Source: PRO6 sp035565775
Lineage (GTDB): Bacteria; Pseudomonadota; Alphaproteobacteria; Rhizobiales; Xanthobacteraceae
Assembly (NCBI GenBank): GCA_035565775.1
Contig: DATMRW010000008.1
Location: forward strand, 169,530-233,529
Length of the DNA: 64,000 nucleotides
Direction of reading: 5' to 3'
Part shown: positions 33,093 through 41,852 of the stretch, in pieces
Layout: every line of letters begins with the position of its first letter
Position numbering within the stretch: position 1 is the stretch's first letter
Program-made: the position numbers and the translations under genes
Notes under the pieces: generated by a model
Told to the model about the DNA's origin: nothing
The model's database searches: none
The model's input: only the letters and a program-made list of their open reading frames with translations

Positions 33093-33908
33093 TTATGCAA
33101 ATTTGCCGTTGATCTCGGCATAGGTGACGGCATGCGCGAGCTCGTTGAATGTCCCGTGCTCGGCCATTTCCCGCGCAGCGCGCAAGAACCCGCCCCACGC
33201 GGCCCGAGCCAGCGCGCCGCCAATGCTGATGCGGCGGACGCCGAGATCGGCAAGCTCCGCCGCAGACAACCCCGGCGCTCCCATCAGCACGTTGATCGGC
33301 TTCGGATGCAGCGCCTTGACCACCGCCGAGATCTGCTCCCGCGTCTTCAGGCCCGGCGCATAGAGGCAATCGGCACCCGCCTCGGCATAGGCGATGAGGC
33401 GATCAATGGTCATTTCAAGATCGGGCTGCCCCACCAAGAAGGCTTCGCAGCGGCCGACCAGCAGAACCCCGCTGCTGTTCTGGTCGATTGCCGCGCGGGC
33501 CGCGCGGATGCGCTCCACAGCTGCGGCATGTGCAAAGAGCGGCTGGCTAGCATCGCCAGTCGCGTCCTCGATCGAAAGGCCCGCAACGCCGGTGCTGACC
33601 GCGCGCGCGACATTAGCGGCGACACCGCCGGGATGATCGGAGAATCCGGCTTCAAAATCCGCATTGACGGGAAGATCTGTCGCGGCGCAGAGTGCGGCGA
33701 GATGCGCGATCACATCATCGCAGGAGACGTGATTGTCCGCGCGCCCCATCGACCAGGCCATGCCCGAGCTTGTCGAGGCCAGCGCCTTGAATTCCATGCC
33801 CTCAAGCAACTTCGCGCTACCGATATCCCATGGGTTCGGGATGATGAAACATCCACTCTCATGCAACTTGCGAAAAGCGGCACGTTTCTCCGCGACGGAA
33901 ATGGCCAT
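33093..33908 (-). CDS. Isocitrate lyase/PEP mutase-family protein
   Basis: A 271-residue TIM-barrel enzyme of the ICL/PEPM superfamily: PNPWDIGSAKLLE, ASTSSGMAWSMGR, LPVNADFEAGF (metal-binding acidic residues), GLSIEDATGD and VGRCEAFLVG. The KKCGH loop of isocitrate lyase is not present, so it is more likely a 2,3-dimethylmalate lyase, oxaloacetate hydrolase-like or PEP mutase-like enzyme. The ATG at 33908 follows GGGGGAAAG. It is a single-gene unit. Substrate not assignable from sequence. Confidence 0.8.
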   Translation of the reverse strand: MAISVAEKRAAFRKLHESGCFIIPNPWDIGSAKLLEGMEFKALASTSSGMAWSMGRADNHVSCDDVIAHLAALCAATDLPVNADFEAGFSDHPGGVAANVARAVSTGVAGLSIEDATGDASQPLFAHAAAVERIRAARAAIDQNSSGVLLVGRCEAFLVGQPDLEMTIDRLIAYAEAGADCLYAPGLKTREQISAVVKALHPKPINVLMGAPGLSAAELADLGVRRISIGGALARAAWGGFLRAAREMAEHGTFNELAHAVTYAEINGKFA

Positions 33909-34153
33909 GGCTTTCCCCCATCTTTTCGTTGCTTGCCGATGCGCGCTGGCCGCATCATCGCCGCTTCGCGCGTGTGCGGCAATCCTTCGTTGCGTATTCC
34001 TTCTGTGTTTCTGGGGTGATGCATAGCATCGGTTTACGAGGCCGGCCCGCGGCAAAACGTCCGGCGACGAACCCGGCACCATTGTCTGACCTCTCTTTCC
34101 AGGCGCAAAACTGGCGAGCGAACCCGGAATGACGATGATCGCTAAGCCCCCCC

Positions 34154-35686
34154 TTACAACGGCAGATTGTCGTGCTTCTTCGCGGGCACCTCGACCTTCT
34201 TGTCGCGCAGCATGGCGAGCGCGCGGGCGATCCGCCTGCGCGTCGAGTGCGGCATGATCACGTCGTCGACATAGCCACGCTCGGCGGCGACGAAGGGCGA
34301 CAGGAAGCGGTCTTCGTATTCCTTTGTGCGCGCGGCGATTTTTTCTTCGTCGCCGATATCCTGACGGAAGATGATCTCCACCGCACCCTTGGCGCCCATC
34401 ACCGCGATCTGCGCGGTCGGCCAGGCGTAGTTGATGTCGGCGCCGATTTCCTTGGAGGCCATCACGTCGAACGCGCCGCCATAGGCCTTGCGCGTGATGA
34501 CGGTGACGAGTGGCACCGTGCATTGCGAATAGGCGAACAGGAGTTTCGCGCCGTGCTTGATCAGGCCGCCATATTCCTGCGCGGTGCCCGGCAAAAAGCC
34601 CGGCACGTCGACGAACGTGACGATCGGGATATTGAAGGCGTTGCAGAAGCGGACGAAACGCGCCGCCTTGCGCGAGGCGTCGCTGTCCAGCACGCCCGCC
34701 AGCACCATAGGCTGGTTGGCGACAAAGCCCACCGTGCGCCCGGCGACGCGGCCGAAACCGGTGACAATGTTTTTGGCGAAAGCCGCAGCGATCTCAAAGA
34801 AATCGCCTTCATCCACCACTTTGAGGATCAATTCCTTGATGTCGTAGGGGATGTTGGGATTGCTCGGCACCAAGGTATCGAGCGAGTTGTCGACGCGCTC
34901 GATGTCGTCGAAACTCGGCCATTCCGGCACGCCATCAGAATTGTTCGCGGGCAGAAAGTCGATCAGCCGGCGCATCTGCAACAGCGCCTCGACGTCGTTA
35001 TCGAAAGCACCGTCAGCGATCGACGATTTGGTCGCATGCACGCTCGCGCCGCCGAGTTCTTCCGCAGTGACGACCTCGTTGGTGACGGTCTTCACCACGT
35101 CCGGGCCAGTGACGAACATGTAGCTGGTGTTCTTCACCATGAAGATGAAATCGGTCATCGCCGGCGAGTAGACGTCGCCGCCCGCGCACGGCCCCATGAT
35201 GACGCTAATCTGCGGGATCACGCCAGAGGCCTGCACGTTGCGGCGGAAGACATAGGAATAGCCGGCGAGCGCCGCGACGCCCTCCTGAATGCGCGCGCCA
35301 CCGGCATCATAGAGGCCGATGATCGGCGCGCGGGCCTTCATCGCCATGTCCTGCAGCTTAGTGATCTTAAGCGCGTGGGTTTCGGACAGCGAGCCGCCGA
35401 ACACGGTAAAATCCTTGGCAAAGACGAAAGTCTTGCGGCCGTTCACGGTGCCCCAGCCGGTGACGACGCCGTCGCCCGGAATCTTGTTCTTGTCCATGCC
35501 GAATTCGACCGAGCGGTGCTCGACGAACATGTCGAACTCCTCGAACGAGCCCTTGTCGAGCAATAGCTCGATCCGCTCGCGCGCAGTCAGCTTGCCCTTG
35601 GCATGCTGTGCCTCGATGCGCTTCTCGCCGCCACCGAGTTTCGCGCCAGCCCGCCGCGCTTCAAGCCTGTCGAGAATATCCGTCAT
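34154..35686 (-). CDS. pccB: Acyl-CoA (propionyl-CoA) carboxylase beta subunit
   Basis: A 510-residue carboxyltransferase. The N-terminal CT half has KLTARERIELLLDKGSFEE and LYDAGGARIQEGV. The C-terminal half has FVDVPGFLPGTAQEYGG, VITRKAYGGAFDVM and AWPTAQIAVMGAKGAVEI. It transfers CO2 from biotin to propionyl-CoA, making (S)-methylmalonyl-CoA. Length and motifs match PccB rather than acetyl-CoA carboxylase AccD. The alpha (biotin) subunit is not within the window. Confidence 0.9.
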   Translation of the reverse strand: MTDILDRLEARRAGAKLGGGEKRIEAQHAKGKLTARERIELLLDKGSFEEFDMFVEHRSVEFGMDKNKIPGDGVVTGWGTVNGRKTFVFAKDFTVFGGSLSETHALKITKLQDMAMKARAPIIGLYDAGGARIQEGVAALAGYSYVFRRNVQASGVIPQISVIMGPCAGGDVYSPAMTDFIFMVKNTSYMFVTGPDVVKTVTNEVVTAEELGGASVHATKSSIADGAFDNDVEALLQMRRLIDFLPANNSDGVPEWPSFDDIERVDNSLDTLVPSNPNIPYDIKELILKVVDEGDFFEIAAAFAKNIVTGFGRVAGRTVGFVANQPMVLAGVLDSDASRKAARFVRFCNAFNIPIVTFVDVPGFLPGTAQEYGGLIKHGAKLLFAYSQCTVPLVTVITRKAYGGAFDVMASKEIGADINYAWPTAQIAVMGAKGAVEIIFRQDIGDEEKIAARTKEYEDRFLSPFVAAERGYVDDVIMPHSTRRRIARALAMLRDKKVEVPAKKHDNLPL

Positions 35687-35903
35687 GTCGCTTCCAGCCT
35701 GGTTTTTCGTATCTTATCGGAACAAGGCCGGGCGATCGGGTGCCCGGCCAAGCAGTTGCGAAGTTGTAACATGCAGTTTTCGGCGTTGGAAATAGGCCAG
35801 CCCGCCACCGTCCCGGCCTCAGGCGGAAACGCCGCAATTGGTGGATCAAATCACCGGGATAAGCCAGACTGCCCCAACCACTACTTGCAGCAGAGGATCA
35901 GCC

Positions 35904-36329
35904 ATGACCATCACAGCAGCCGACGCCCCTTCCGGCGCCGTTACCGGTGGGGTGCGCACCCTGCTCCGGCTCGAAGGGTTGGCGCTGTTCGCCGGCATGA
36001 CCGGCCTTTATGCGCTATGGGGCGGCTCGTGGTGGATCTACCTCGTGCTGTTTCTGGTGCCGGACCTGAGTTTCGTCGGCTACCTCGCTGGGCCGCGCGT
36101 CGGCGCGCTGCTCTACAACGCGATGCACAGCTATTTCGGGCCGATCGCCCTCGCGGTCGGCAGCTTCACGCTGGCCGCGCCAATCTCGCTCTCGATCGCG
36201 ATCATCTGGCTTGCCCATATCGGCATCGACCGCGCCTTGGGCTACGGGCTCAAATACCGCAACGGCTTCGCCTACACCCATCTTGGCCGGATCGGCAAAC
36301 GCTCTGCAGTGTCAGATCGCGCCCAATAG
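35904..36329 (+). CDS. DUF4260 membrane protein
   Basis: A 141-residue integral membrane protein with about four hydrophobic helices (RLEGLALFAGMTGLYAL, WWIYLVLFLVPDLSFVGYLA, and two more). The segment PDLSFVGYLAGPRVGALLYN and IGIDRALGYGLKY are DUF4260 hallmarks. Function unknown. ATG behind AGAGGATCAG. Its 3' end overlaps the convergent beta-lactamase gene by 18 bases. Confidence 0.85.
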   Translation: MTITAADAPSGAVTGGVRTLLRLEGLALFAGMTGLYALWGGSWWIYLVLFLVPDLSFVGYLAGPRVGALLYNAMHSYFGPIALAVGSFTLAAPISLSIAIIWLAHIGIDRALGYGLKYRNGFAYTHLGRIGKRSAVSDRAQ

Positions 36330-37136
36330 TCTAAGAGACTTCTGCGCGAGCGGCATGCGCGCAGCAATGTGGCGCCGCTCGCGAATGTCGAGGTTGAGTG
36401 CGAAGACCGTCCAGCGGGCGCCGGTTTCCGCCCAGCCGACGAGCCAGCCGATATCGGTTGCGGTAGCGCGCTCATCAACGCCGACGAGGCCGGTTTTGGC
36501 GCGGATCACGCTGTCGCCAGCCTGCGTAACCGGGAGAATGTCGCGGGTCAGTTGCTGGCTGCGCGCCGACAGCGGCAGCACGCCCCGGCGCAGGCGGTCG
36601 AGAAAGTCGATCTGCTCCACCGCGCTGATGCGCATGTCCCCGTCGAGCCAGAAGCGGTCGATGCGACCGCCGATGTTTTTGTTGCCGTAACCGAGTTCGT
36701 CCACAAACCGCTGCATCCGCTCCGCGCCGATGCGCCGGGCGATCTCCTGATAGACCGGCACCGCCGACGCCGCCATCGCGCTGCGCAGCGTGTGGTCCTT
36801 GTTCCAATCGGGAAAGGGACGCGTCACGCCGTCCCACTTGAACAAGTCCTTGTCGGGATCGCCGACCACGCCAGTCTCGAGCGCGATGAGCGAGTTCGGA
36901 ATCTTGAAGGTCGACGCGGGCAGCATGGCCTTCGCCCAGCGCACCGGATCGCTCGCGACCAGCGTCCGGGCCTCGGCATCATAGGCGACGAACGTCCCGT
37001 CGGTCCCGGCATCGCGAAACACCTGCGCCAGCCGGTCGTCGATCTCGGTACGCGGCAACACAACGTCGGCCCGACCGAGACGAGGCGCGAATACCGCTCC
37101 TGCCACGACAGCGAGCACCGATCGACGATCCATCAT
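36312..37136 (-). CDS. Class D (OXA-type) beta-lactamase
   Basis: A 274-residue secreted serine beta-lactamase. A twin-Arg-like or Sec signal (MMDRRSVLAVVAGAVFAPRL) precedes the mature domain. All class D motifs are present: STFK with Ser75 and Lys78, SAV (Ser124), YGN (150-152), Trp163 in FWLDG, and KTG (214-216). The carboxylated Lys78 plus Trp163 pairing is the mark of class D and separates it from the related BlaR sensors, as no membrane part is present. It hydrolyses penicillins in the periplasm; spectrum unknown. No integron or transposon is nearby, so it looks intrinsic. Confidence 0.9.
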   Translation of the reverse strand: MMDRRSVLAVVAGAVFAPRLGRADVVLPRTEIDDRLAQVFRDAGTDGTFVAYDAEARTLVASDPVRWAKAMLPASTFKIPNSLIALETGVVGDPDKDLFKWDGVTRPFPDWNKDHTLRSAMAASAVPVYQEIARRIGAERMQRFVDELGYGNKNIGGRIDRFWLDGDMRISAVEQIDFLDRLRRGVLPLSARSQQLTRDILPVTQAGDSVIRAKTGLVGVDERATATDIGWLVGWAETGARWTVFALNLDIRERRHIAARMPLAQKSLRLLGAI

Positions 37137-37208
37137 GAGGCATCCTTACGCTAGTGAACGCCCTTTTGAACGTGCGCTTTGTGGTCGAACTAGGACGCGG
37201 AAAACCGC

Positions 37209-37475
37209 TCAGCGCGCGCCATTGGCCAAGCGCAGGACGAACACCAGCACTTCCGCGACGGCGCGGTAAAGCTCTTCGGGGATTTCGTCGCCGAGTTCGA
37301 CATTCGACAGCGCTCCGGCGAGCACTTCATTTTCCTCGATCGGAATGTCGTGCGCCTTGGCGACCTCGATGATCTTTTCGCCGATCTCACCGCGTCCCTT
37401 GGCGACAACGCGCGGCGTCTGGCCCTTGTCGTAACGCAGGGCGACGGCGAGCTGTTTCGACGCCGGGGTGATCAT
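37209..37475 (-). CDS. FlhB-like C-terminal domain protein (YlqH type)
   Basis: An 88-residue soluble protein equal to the cytoplasmic C-terminal domain of the flagellar/type III export component FlhB: VALRYDKGQTPRVVAKGRG, IIEVAKAHDIPI, VELGDEIPEELYRAVAEVL. The membrane half and the NPTH autocleavage site are missing. Such stand-alone domains often accompany FliK-like proteins; its ATG overlaps the FliK-like stop (ATGA). It may modulate export substrate switching. Confidence 0.85.
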   Translation of the reverse strand: MITPASKQLAVALRYDKGQTPRVVAKGRGEIGEKIIEVAKAHDIPIEENEVLAGALSNVELGDEIPEELYRAVAEVLVFVLRLANGAR

Positions 37476-39037
37476 GACGCGCGATCCCAAAAATGTCCGG
37501 CAGGCGCAGCCGCCGGCACAGGTGCCCCGTCGCCGACCAAAATCTCGCCGGGCTCGAGCGCGGCCTCGCGCAGCGCGCTGGACAAATTTTCAAGATCGGC
37601 GCGCAGCCTCGCCGTGGTCTGCGGCCGCTCGGCCCACAGGCGGACCGACGTCTGCTGGCCGGCGAGCGACACCAGCGCATGGATCGGCCCGGCCGGTTCG
37701 AGATTCAGGGAGAATCGCGCGCGCCAGATCCGCCTGCCGGCCTCGGATGCCTCCTCCTCGCCGCTGCCGCCGTCGCGCGAGATTTCGAACTGTGCGACCG
37801 CCGTGCCCTGCGGGAGGGCAATAGGCACCTCGAACAGCCACCGCGCCACCAGCGTCTCGGCCCGCACTGGCCCGGCATCCACCGCTCCGGGCAGCGAGGC
37901 CGCCTGCAGCAGGGTCTGGCGCGCGAGAGCCGCCTCGGTGTCGCTCAGGAGGCGTTGAGCGGCCACGGGAAGCGGCATGTCATCTGTGATGGTGGGGTCC
38001 GCCAACGGCTGCGCCGAGGGCGTCGCCCCGCGAAATGGCGGCGGCGGCATCTCGTTGCGAAAGCCTGCGGTCGCATCGCGCAAAACCGGCTGTGCAAGCG
38101 GCAGGCCCGCCTTGACGCCGGGGCCGAGCGCGTCCTGCAACAGGCCAAGCATGACGCTGGTGGCAGCGGCACGGCCCGCCACCGCCTGTGGCGTGGCGCC
38201 TGCGAGATATTCGACGCCGCCCCTGCCTCCCGCCTGGGGAGCCAGCATTTCGTCGGGCCCCTGCGGGGGCACCAGCGGGGGACTTTCCGCCAGCAAAGCG
38301 GCAGCGGCGGACCCGCCGGCCGGGGTCGGCGCAAGCGGCTGGGGCCGCAATGCCGCGCCGGACGGAGCCGCGGCGAGCGACAGCACGTGGCGGAGCACCA
38401 GCATGGCGCCCTTCAAGTCCGGCCCGGCACCGGCATGCGCCGACGACGTCCCTCCGCCGGCCATCTGGCGCTCGAAAAACAACCCCGAATTCTCAAAGGC
38501 GCTCTTGAGCTGCGCGCCCGTCAGCGCGCCGTCGCCGGGTAGCCGCGCCGCCAGAACGTCGGCAATCGCGCTGCGGAGCTGCGGCGGGAGCCCCTCCGCC
38601 GCGCTCGCCGCGAGCAGATTGGCAAAGAGCGGCGACAGCCCGCCCTGCCGAGTCGCCGCGGTCGAGACCGCTGCCGCGACGGCCTGCGCCTGAGCCGGCG
38701 TCAGCGACGAGGCATTGGAATTGACCCCAGCCGGCCGCGCCACGCCCTGCGCCGCGCTCGCGCTACTAGCCTGCCCGGCTGCCTCCGCCTGCGGCAACAC
38801 CAAGAGCCGGATCGTGCCGTTTTCGCCATGAGCGACCGCGAAACGGAGCGTCTGCCCGGCCTGCAAGGGAATTTCCGTCGCGACATCGAGCGCCATGTTG
38901 GCGATGGCGATGCGGACGAGATTGTTTTCGAGCAGCTTGAGCACGGTCGCGTCGATTTCCGCGCCGGGCCGCAGCACGACGCCTGAAACCGGCTCGGCGA
39001 TAATGACCGGATTGACCGGCTGAATGGGAAACGACAT
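37472..39037 (-). CDS. FliK-like flagellar hook-length control protein
   Basis: A ~521-residue protein with an alanine/proline/glutamine-rich, low-complexity middle and a C-terminal Flg_hook domain (RIWRARFSLNLEPAGPIHALVSLAGQQTSVRLWAE region, written here by its ends RIWRARFSLNL and SVRLWAE). FliK-type proteins measure hook length and switch export by touching FlhB. The translation partner FlhB-like domain follows in an ATGA overlap. ATG at 39037 has GAGG upstream; a TTG two codons earlier is possible. No other flagellar genes are near. Confidence 0.75.
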   Translation of the reverse strand: MSFPIQPVNPVIIAEPVSGVVLRPGAEIDATVLKLLENNLVRIAIANMALDVATEIPLQAGQTLRFAVAHGENGTIRLLVLPQAEAAGQASSASAAQGVARPAGVNSNASSLTPAQAQAVAAAVSTAATRQGGLSPLFANLLAASAAEGLPPQLRSAIADVLAARLPGDGALTGAQLKSAFENSGLFFERQMAGGGTSSAHAGAGPDLKGAMLVLRHVLSLAAAPSGAALRPQPLAPTPAGGSAAAALLAESPPLVPPQGPDEMLAPQAGGRGGVEYLAGATPQAVAGRAAATSVMLGLLQDALGPGVKAGLPLAQPVLRDATAGFRNEMPPPPFRGATPSAQPLADPTITDDMPLPVAAQRLLSDTEAALARQTLLQAASLPGAVDAGPVRAETLVARWLFEVPIALPQGTAVAQFEISRDGGSGEEEASEAGRRIWRARFSLNLEPAGPIHALVSLAGQQTSVRLWAERPQTTARLRADLENLSSALREAALEPGEILVGDGAPVPAAAPAGHFWDRAS

Positions 39038-39165
39038 CGCCAAGCCTCGACTGACAGTCCGGGCCGGATCAGCCCGCGCAAAAGCGCGGCCCGGTCGCGG
39101 GCCGTGAACGAACTCGGCAAAATCCTAAAGGAGGCGTCGTAAACCCGTCGTTAAGCGGAAGGCAG

Positions 39166-39942
39166 TCAGGCCAGCAGCTTGAGTACCGTTGCCGCTGCCC
39201 CGTAGTCGCGCTGTGCGGCTGCCCGGCGCGCCTGCGCCTCCTCGTCCGCGCCCCAGGTCTCGAAATTCCAGTCCTCGTCGACATTCGCCGCGGCCCAGAC
39301 CTCCTCGGCATCCCGCGCGCCCTGATGCAGCGCCAGCGCCAGCAGCGCCGAGCCGGTCACCGTCGTCACCAGATGCATCGCCGCCACGCGCCATGCCTCA
39401 TCGGGCAAAGCCGCTCTCGCTGCGGCGAGCGCCGCCTCCGGCTGCTGCACATGCATGATGCCCTCGGTCAGGATGAAGTGTGCACCGAGTTCATCGCGCG
39501 CCCAGTCCAGCACCGGGTCCCAATGGGCGGCCTGCCGGGCGACCAGCGACTCCGGATGGCCTGCGCGGTAAAAGAGGAGATCCGTGGCAAAATATTTTGC
39601 GAGGTCATCGGCAACCGCCTGTTCCTTGCCGAGGACGCCGTCAACGACGCTGTTGCCAAGGCGCGTCATCGGCATCGACATCGGATCGAGGGCCTCGCCC
39701 TGCGCGTTCCACTCCGCCGCCATGATGTCCGCGAGTTCGCGCGTCGGCACCACGAGCACCTTGCGGCTCGGCGTCTTCACCGCCTTGCCGTCGAGCAGCA
39801 GCATATAGCCGCCGCCATCAGCCTCACCGACGCTGGCTTCCTTGTAGAACCGCTTGCGCAGCGGCGCGCGCGACGATTGCCGGGCAGCCTCCTGCGGATC
39901 GCGCGGAGGCCCACCGAAAACTTCCTCGAACAACTCGCGCAT
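39166..39942 (-). CDS. ATP12-family F1-ATPase assembly chaperone
   Basis: A 258-residue protein matching the alphaproteobacterial/mitochondrial ATP12 family, which helps assembly of the F1 alpha subunit. Recognisable parts are RKRFYKEASV, MLLLDGKAVKTPSRKVLVVP, IAAEW-like DIMAAEWNAQGE, PMSMPMTRLGNSVVDGV, LFYRAGHPESL and WDPVLDWA. It is read between a small secreted protein gene upstream and the FliK-like gene. Confident by the LDGKxVKTP and AEWxAQ motifs. Confidence 0.9.
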   Translation of the reverse strand: MRELFEEVFGGPPRDPQEAARQSSRAPLRKRFYKEASVGEADGGGYMLLLDGKAVKTPSRKVLVVPTRELADIMAAEWNAQGEALDPMSMPMTRLGNSVVDGVLGKEQAVADDLAKYFATDLLFYRAGHPESLVARQAAHWDPVLDWARDELGAHFILTEGIMHVQQPEAALAAARAALPDEAWRVAAMHLVTTVTGSALLALALHQGARDAEEVWAAANVDEDWNFETWGADEEAQARRAAAQRDYGAAATVLKLLA

Positions 39943-39992
39943 AAAATATCCCTGCTCCCAAACGCAGCCGCATTACAGCCAGACGAGACGTC

Positions 39993-40304
39993 TCACTGGT
40001 TGCCACAGACCCGTGAATAGGCCGACCGCTCCGCCGGGCCAAGCCCTGCCGCAGCCGCATCCTCAAGACACTTCACCGCGCGGTCGCCAAAGCTCTTGCC
40101 GCTGATGATCGGCTTTGCCGGGACTGGCGGCGCGTCCATCTGCGGCACCACCGGCACCTCGATCTTCGGCGGCGGTGGGGCCGGTGGCGGCATCGGCGTC
40201 ATGCCGGGCGACGGCTGGATGAAAACCTGGGCCTGCGCCCCCTGCCCCGCGAGCGGGGCAAGCAGCAGCACGGCCATCATGATCAATCTGTGAAACGGTG
40301 CCAT
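39993..40304 (-). CDS. Small proline-rich secreted protein
   Basis: A 103-residue protein with a Sec signal (MAPFHRLIMMAVLLLAPLAG, cleavage near AQA-QV), a proline-rich stretch (PMPPPAPPPPKIEVPVVP) and a C-terminal ~40 residues with two cysteines (KCLEDAAAAGLGPAERSAYSR, then VCGNQ) that may form a disulfide. Function unknown. ATG at 40304 preferred to an in-frame GTG one codon earlier. It lies 50 bases upstream of the ATP12 gene and may be cotranscribed. Confidence 0.7.
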   Translation of the reverse strand: MAPFHRLIMMAVLLLAPLAGQGAQAQVFIQPSPGMTPMPPPAPPPPKIEVPVVPQMDAPPVPAKPIISGKSFGDRAVKCLEDAAAAGLGPAERSAYSRVCGNQ

Positions 40305-40365
40305 CACCGAGATGTCGTCATGGCACGGCCGCGTCGCAAGCCTGCGCGCCCATGGCCGGAAAAAA

Positions 40366-41694
40366 TCATTCTTCCGGCGCGTTCTCGATCGGATCGTAAC
40401 GGTCGCCTTCGAGGCCGAGCAGGTTCCACGATTGCAGCATGTGCGGCGGCAGCGGCGCCGTCACATCGATCACCCCGCCGCGCGGATGGGGAATCACGAT
40501 CCGCCGCGCCAGCAGATGCAGTCGGTTCTGGATGCCGCCGGGAAGCTGCCAGTTCTCCTTGTTGAAGTATTTTGGATCGCCGATGATCGGGTGCTCGATA
40601 TGGGCCATGTGCGCGCGGAGCTGGTGGGTGCGGCCAGTCACCGGCTTGAGCGACACCCAGGCGAGCTTCTGCCCCGAGCTTTCCACCACCGCGTAGTAGG
40701 TGACGGCATGGCTCGCGCCCTCGTCGCCATGAGCGGCGACGCGCATGATTGAGTCTTCCTCATTCTCTTCCTTGGCGAGATAGGTCGAGATCCGCCCCTG
40801 CTTGGGCTTCGGCACGCCGGCAACCAGTGCCCAGTAGATTTTGCGCGCCGAGCGGTGGCGGAACGCCCCGGTCATGGCAGAGGCGGCAAAGCGCGTCTTC
40901 GCGATCAGCAGACAGCCGGAGGTTTCACGGTCGAGGCGATGGACCAGCCGGGGTCGCTGGCCCTTGGCGTCGCGCATCGTCTCCAGCATCTGGTCGACGT
41001 GCCGCGTCATACCGGAACCGCCCTGCACCGCGAGGCCGGCGGGCTTGTTGAGGACCATGACGTCGTCGTCCTCGAACAGGATCATCTCGCGCAGCGCGTC
41101 GCGGGTCTTCTGCTGCGCTTCGCTCAGCACGCCCTGCGCCTTCGGCGTATCCAGCTTCAGCGGCGGAATGCGCACGCTCTGGCCCTCTTCCAGCCGATCC
41201 TTGCTGTCGACCCGCCGGCCGTCGACGCGCAGCTCGCCTTTGCGGACGATGCGCTGGATATGGGAGAACGACAGGCCGGGAAAGCGCGCCTCGAGAAATC
41301 GGTCGACGCGCATGTTGTTCTCGTCCGCCGACACCACGACGGTCTCGACCTTGGTCGGCAGGAGCGGCGCGACCTCCTGCGCCGGGCGCTCGTCGCGCGA
41401 CACCGACGGGGTTTCCCGCAGCCTGGCCGCTGCGCTGCGCGCCGGTGCCGGACGATTGCCGACAACCGCCCCTTCCGGCCGGGCGGCAAAGGATTTTGGC
41501 GCGCGCGGCTTGGTCGCCTTTTCGCCCCCAATCCTTGAGCCGGTGGCCTTGGAGCCAACGGTCTTGGAGCCAGCACTCTTGGCACCGCCGGTTTTGGCGG
41601 CGGCGACCTTCAGTCGAGCGGGCGTCGCTCCGGCGCGCTTGGCGGCTTCGCGGACGGACTTTTTGGCGAGAGGTTTTTTGAAACGGCGGCTCAT
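40366..41694 (-). CDS. RluA-family pseudouridine synthase with basic N-terminal tail
   Basis: A 442-residue rRNA pseudouridine synthase of the RluC/RluD type. An S4 RNA-binding domain lies at ~128-178 (MRVDRFLEARFPGLSFSHIQ) and the catalytic motif HRLDRETSG at 252-260 (Asp255), followed by GRTHQLRAHMAHIEHPIIGD. The first ~115 residues are a lysine/alanine/arginine-rich disordered tail (RRFKKPLAKKSVREAAKR, repeated GSK units) not usual for the family. Target probably 23S rRNA. Single gene, divergent from the esterase. Confidence 0.9.
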   Translation of the reverse strand: MSRRFKKPLAKKSVREAAKRAGATPARLKVAAAKTGGAKSAGSKTVGSKATGSRIGGEKATKPRAPKSFAARPEGAVVGNRPAPARSAAARLRETPSVSRDERPAQEVAPLLPTKVETVVVSADENNMRVDRFLEARFPGLSFSHIQRIVRKGELRVDGRRVDSKDRLEEGQSVRIPPLKLDTPKAQGVLSEAQQKTRDALREMILFEDDDVMVLNKPAGLAVQGGSGMTRHVDQMLETMRDAKGQRPRLVHRLDRETSGCLLIAKTRFAASAMTGAFRHRSARKIYWALVAGVPKPKQGRISTYLAKEENEEDSIMRVAAHGDEGASHAVTYYAVVESSGQKLAWVSLKPVTGRTHQLRAHMAHIEHPIIGDPKYFNKENWQLPGGIQNRLHLLARRIVIPHPRGGVIDVTAPLPPHMLQSWNLLGLEGDRYDPIENAPEE

Positions 41695-41852
41695 GGTGGC
41701 TTTCTGATCAATTCACGCCAGTAGGTAGCCCAATTACCCCCAAGGGTCACGGCGTATTCGTTGCCATTGGCGAAGTGCCGTTGCAATTTATTGGAGTTCG
41801 GAACCGCGCCGCAGTGCCGCGGGCCGCCATTCGAGGAAACCTTGGGGGTATC

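Noticed and set aside
33909..34523. N-terminal extension of the PEP-mutase-like frame into the carboxylase gene
   Set aside because: The extension is antiparallel-frame noise over pccB; the conserved start MAISVAEKRAAFRKLHESG has its own Shine-Dalgarno at 33908.
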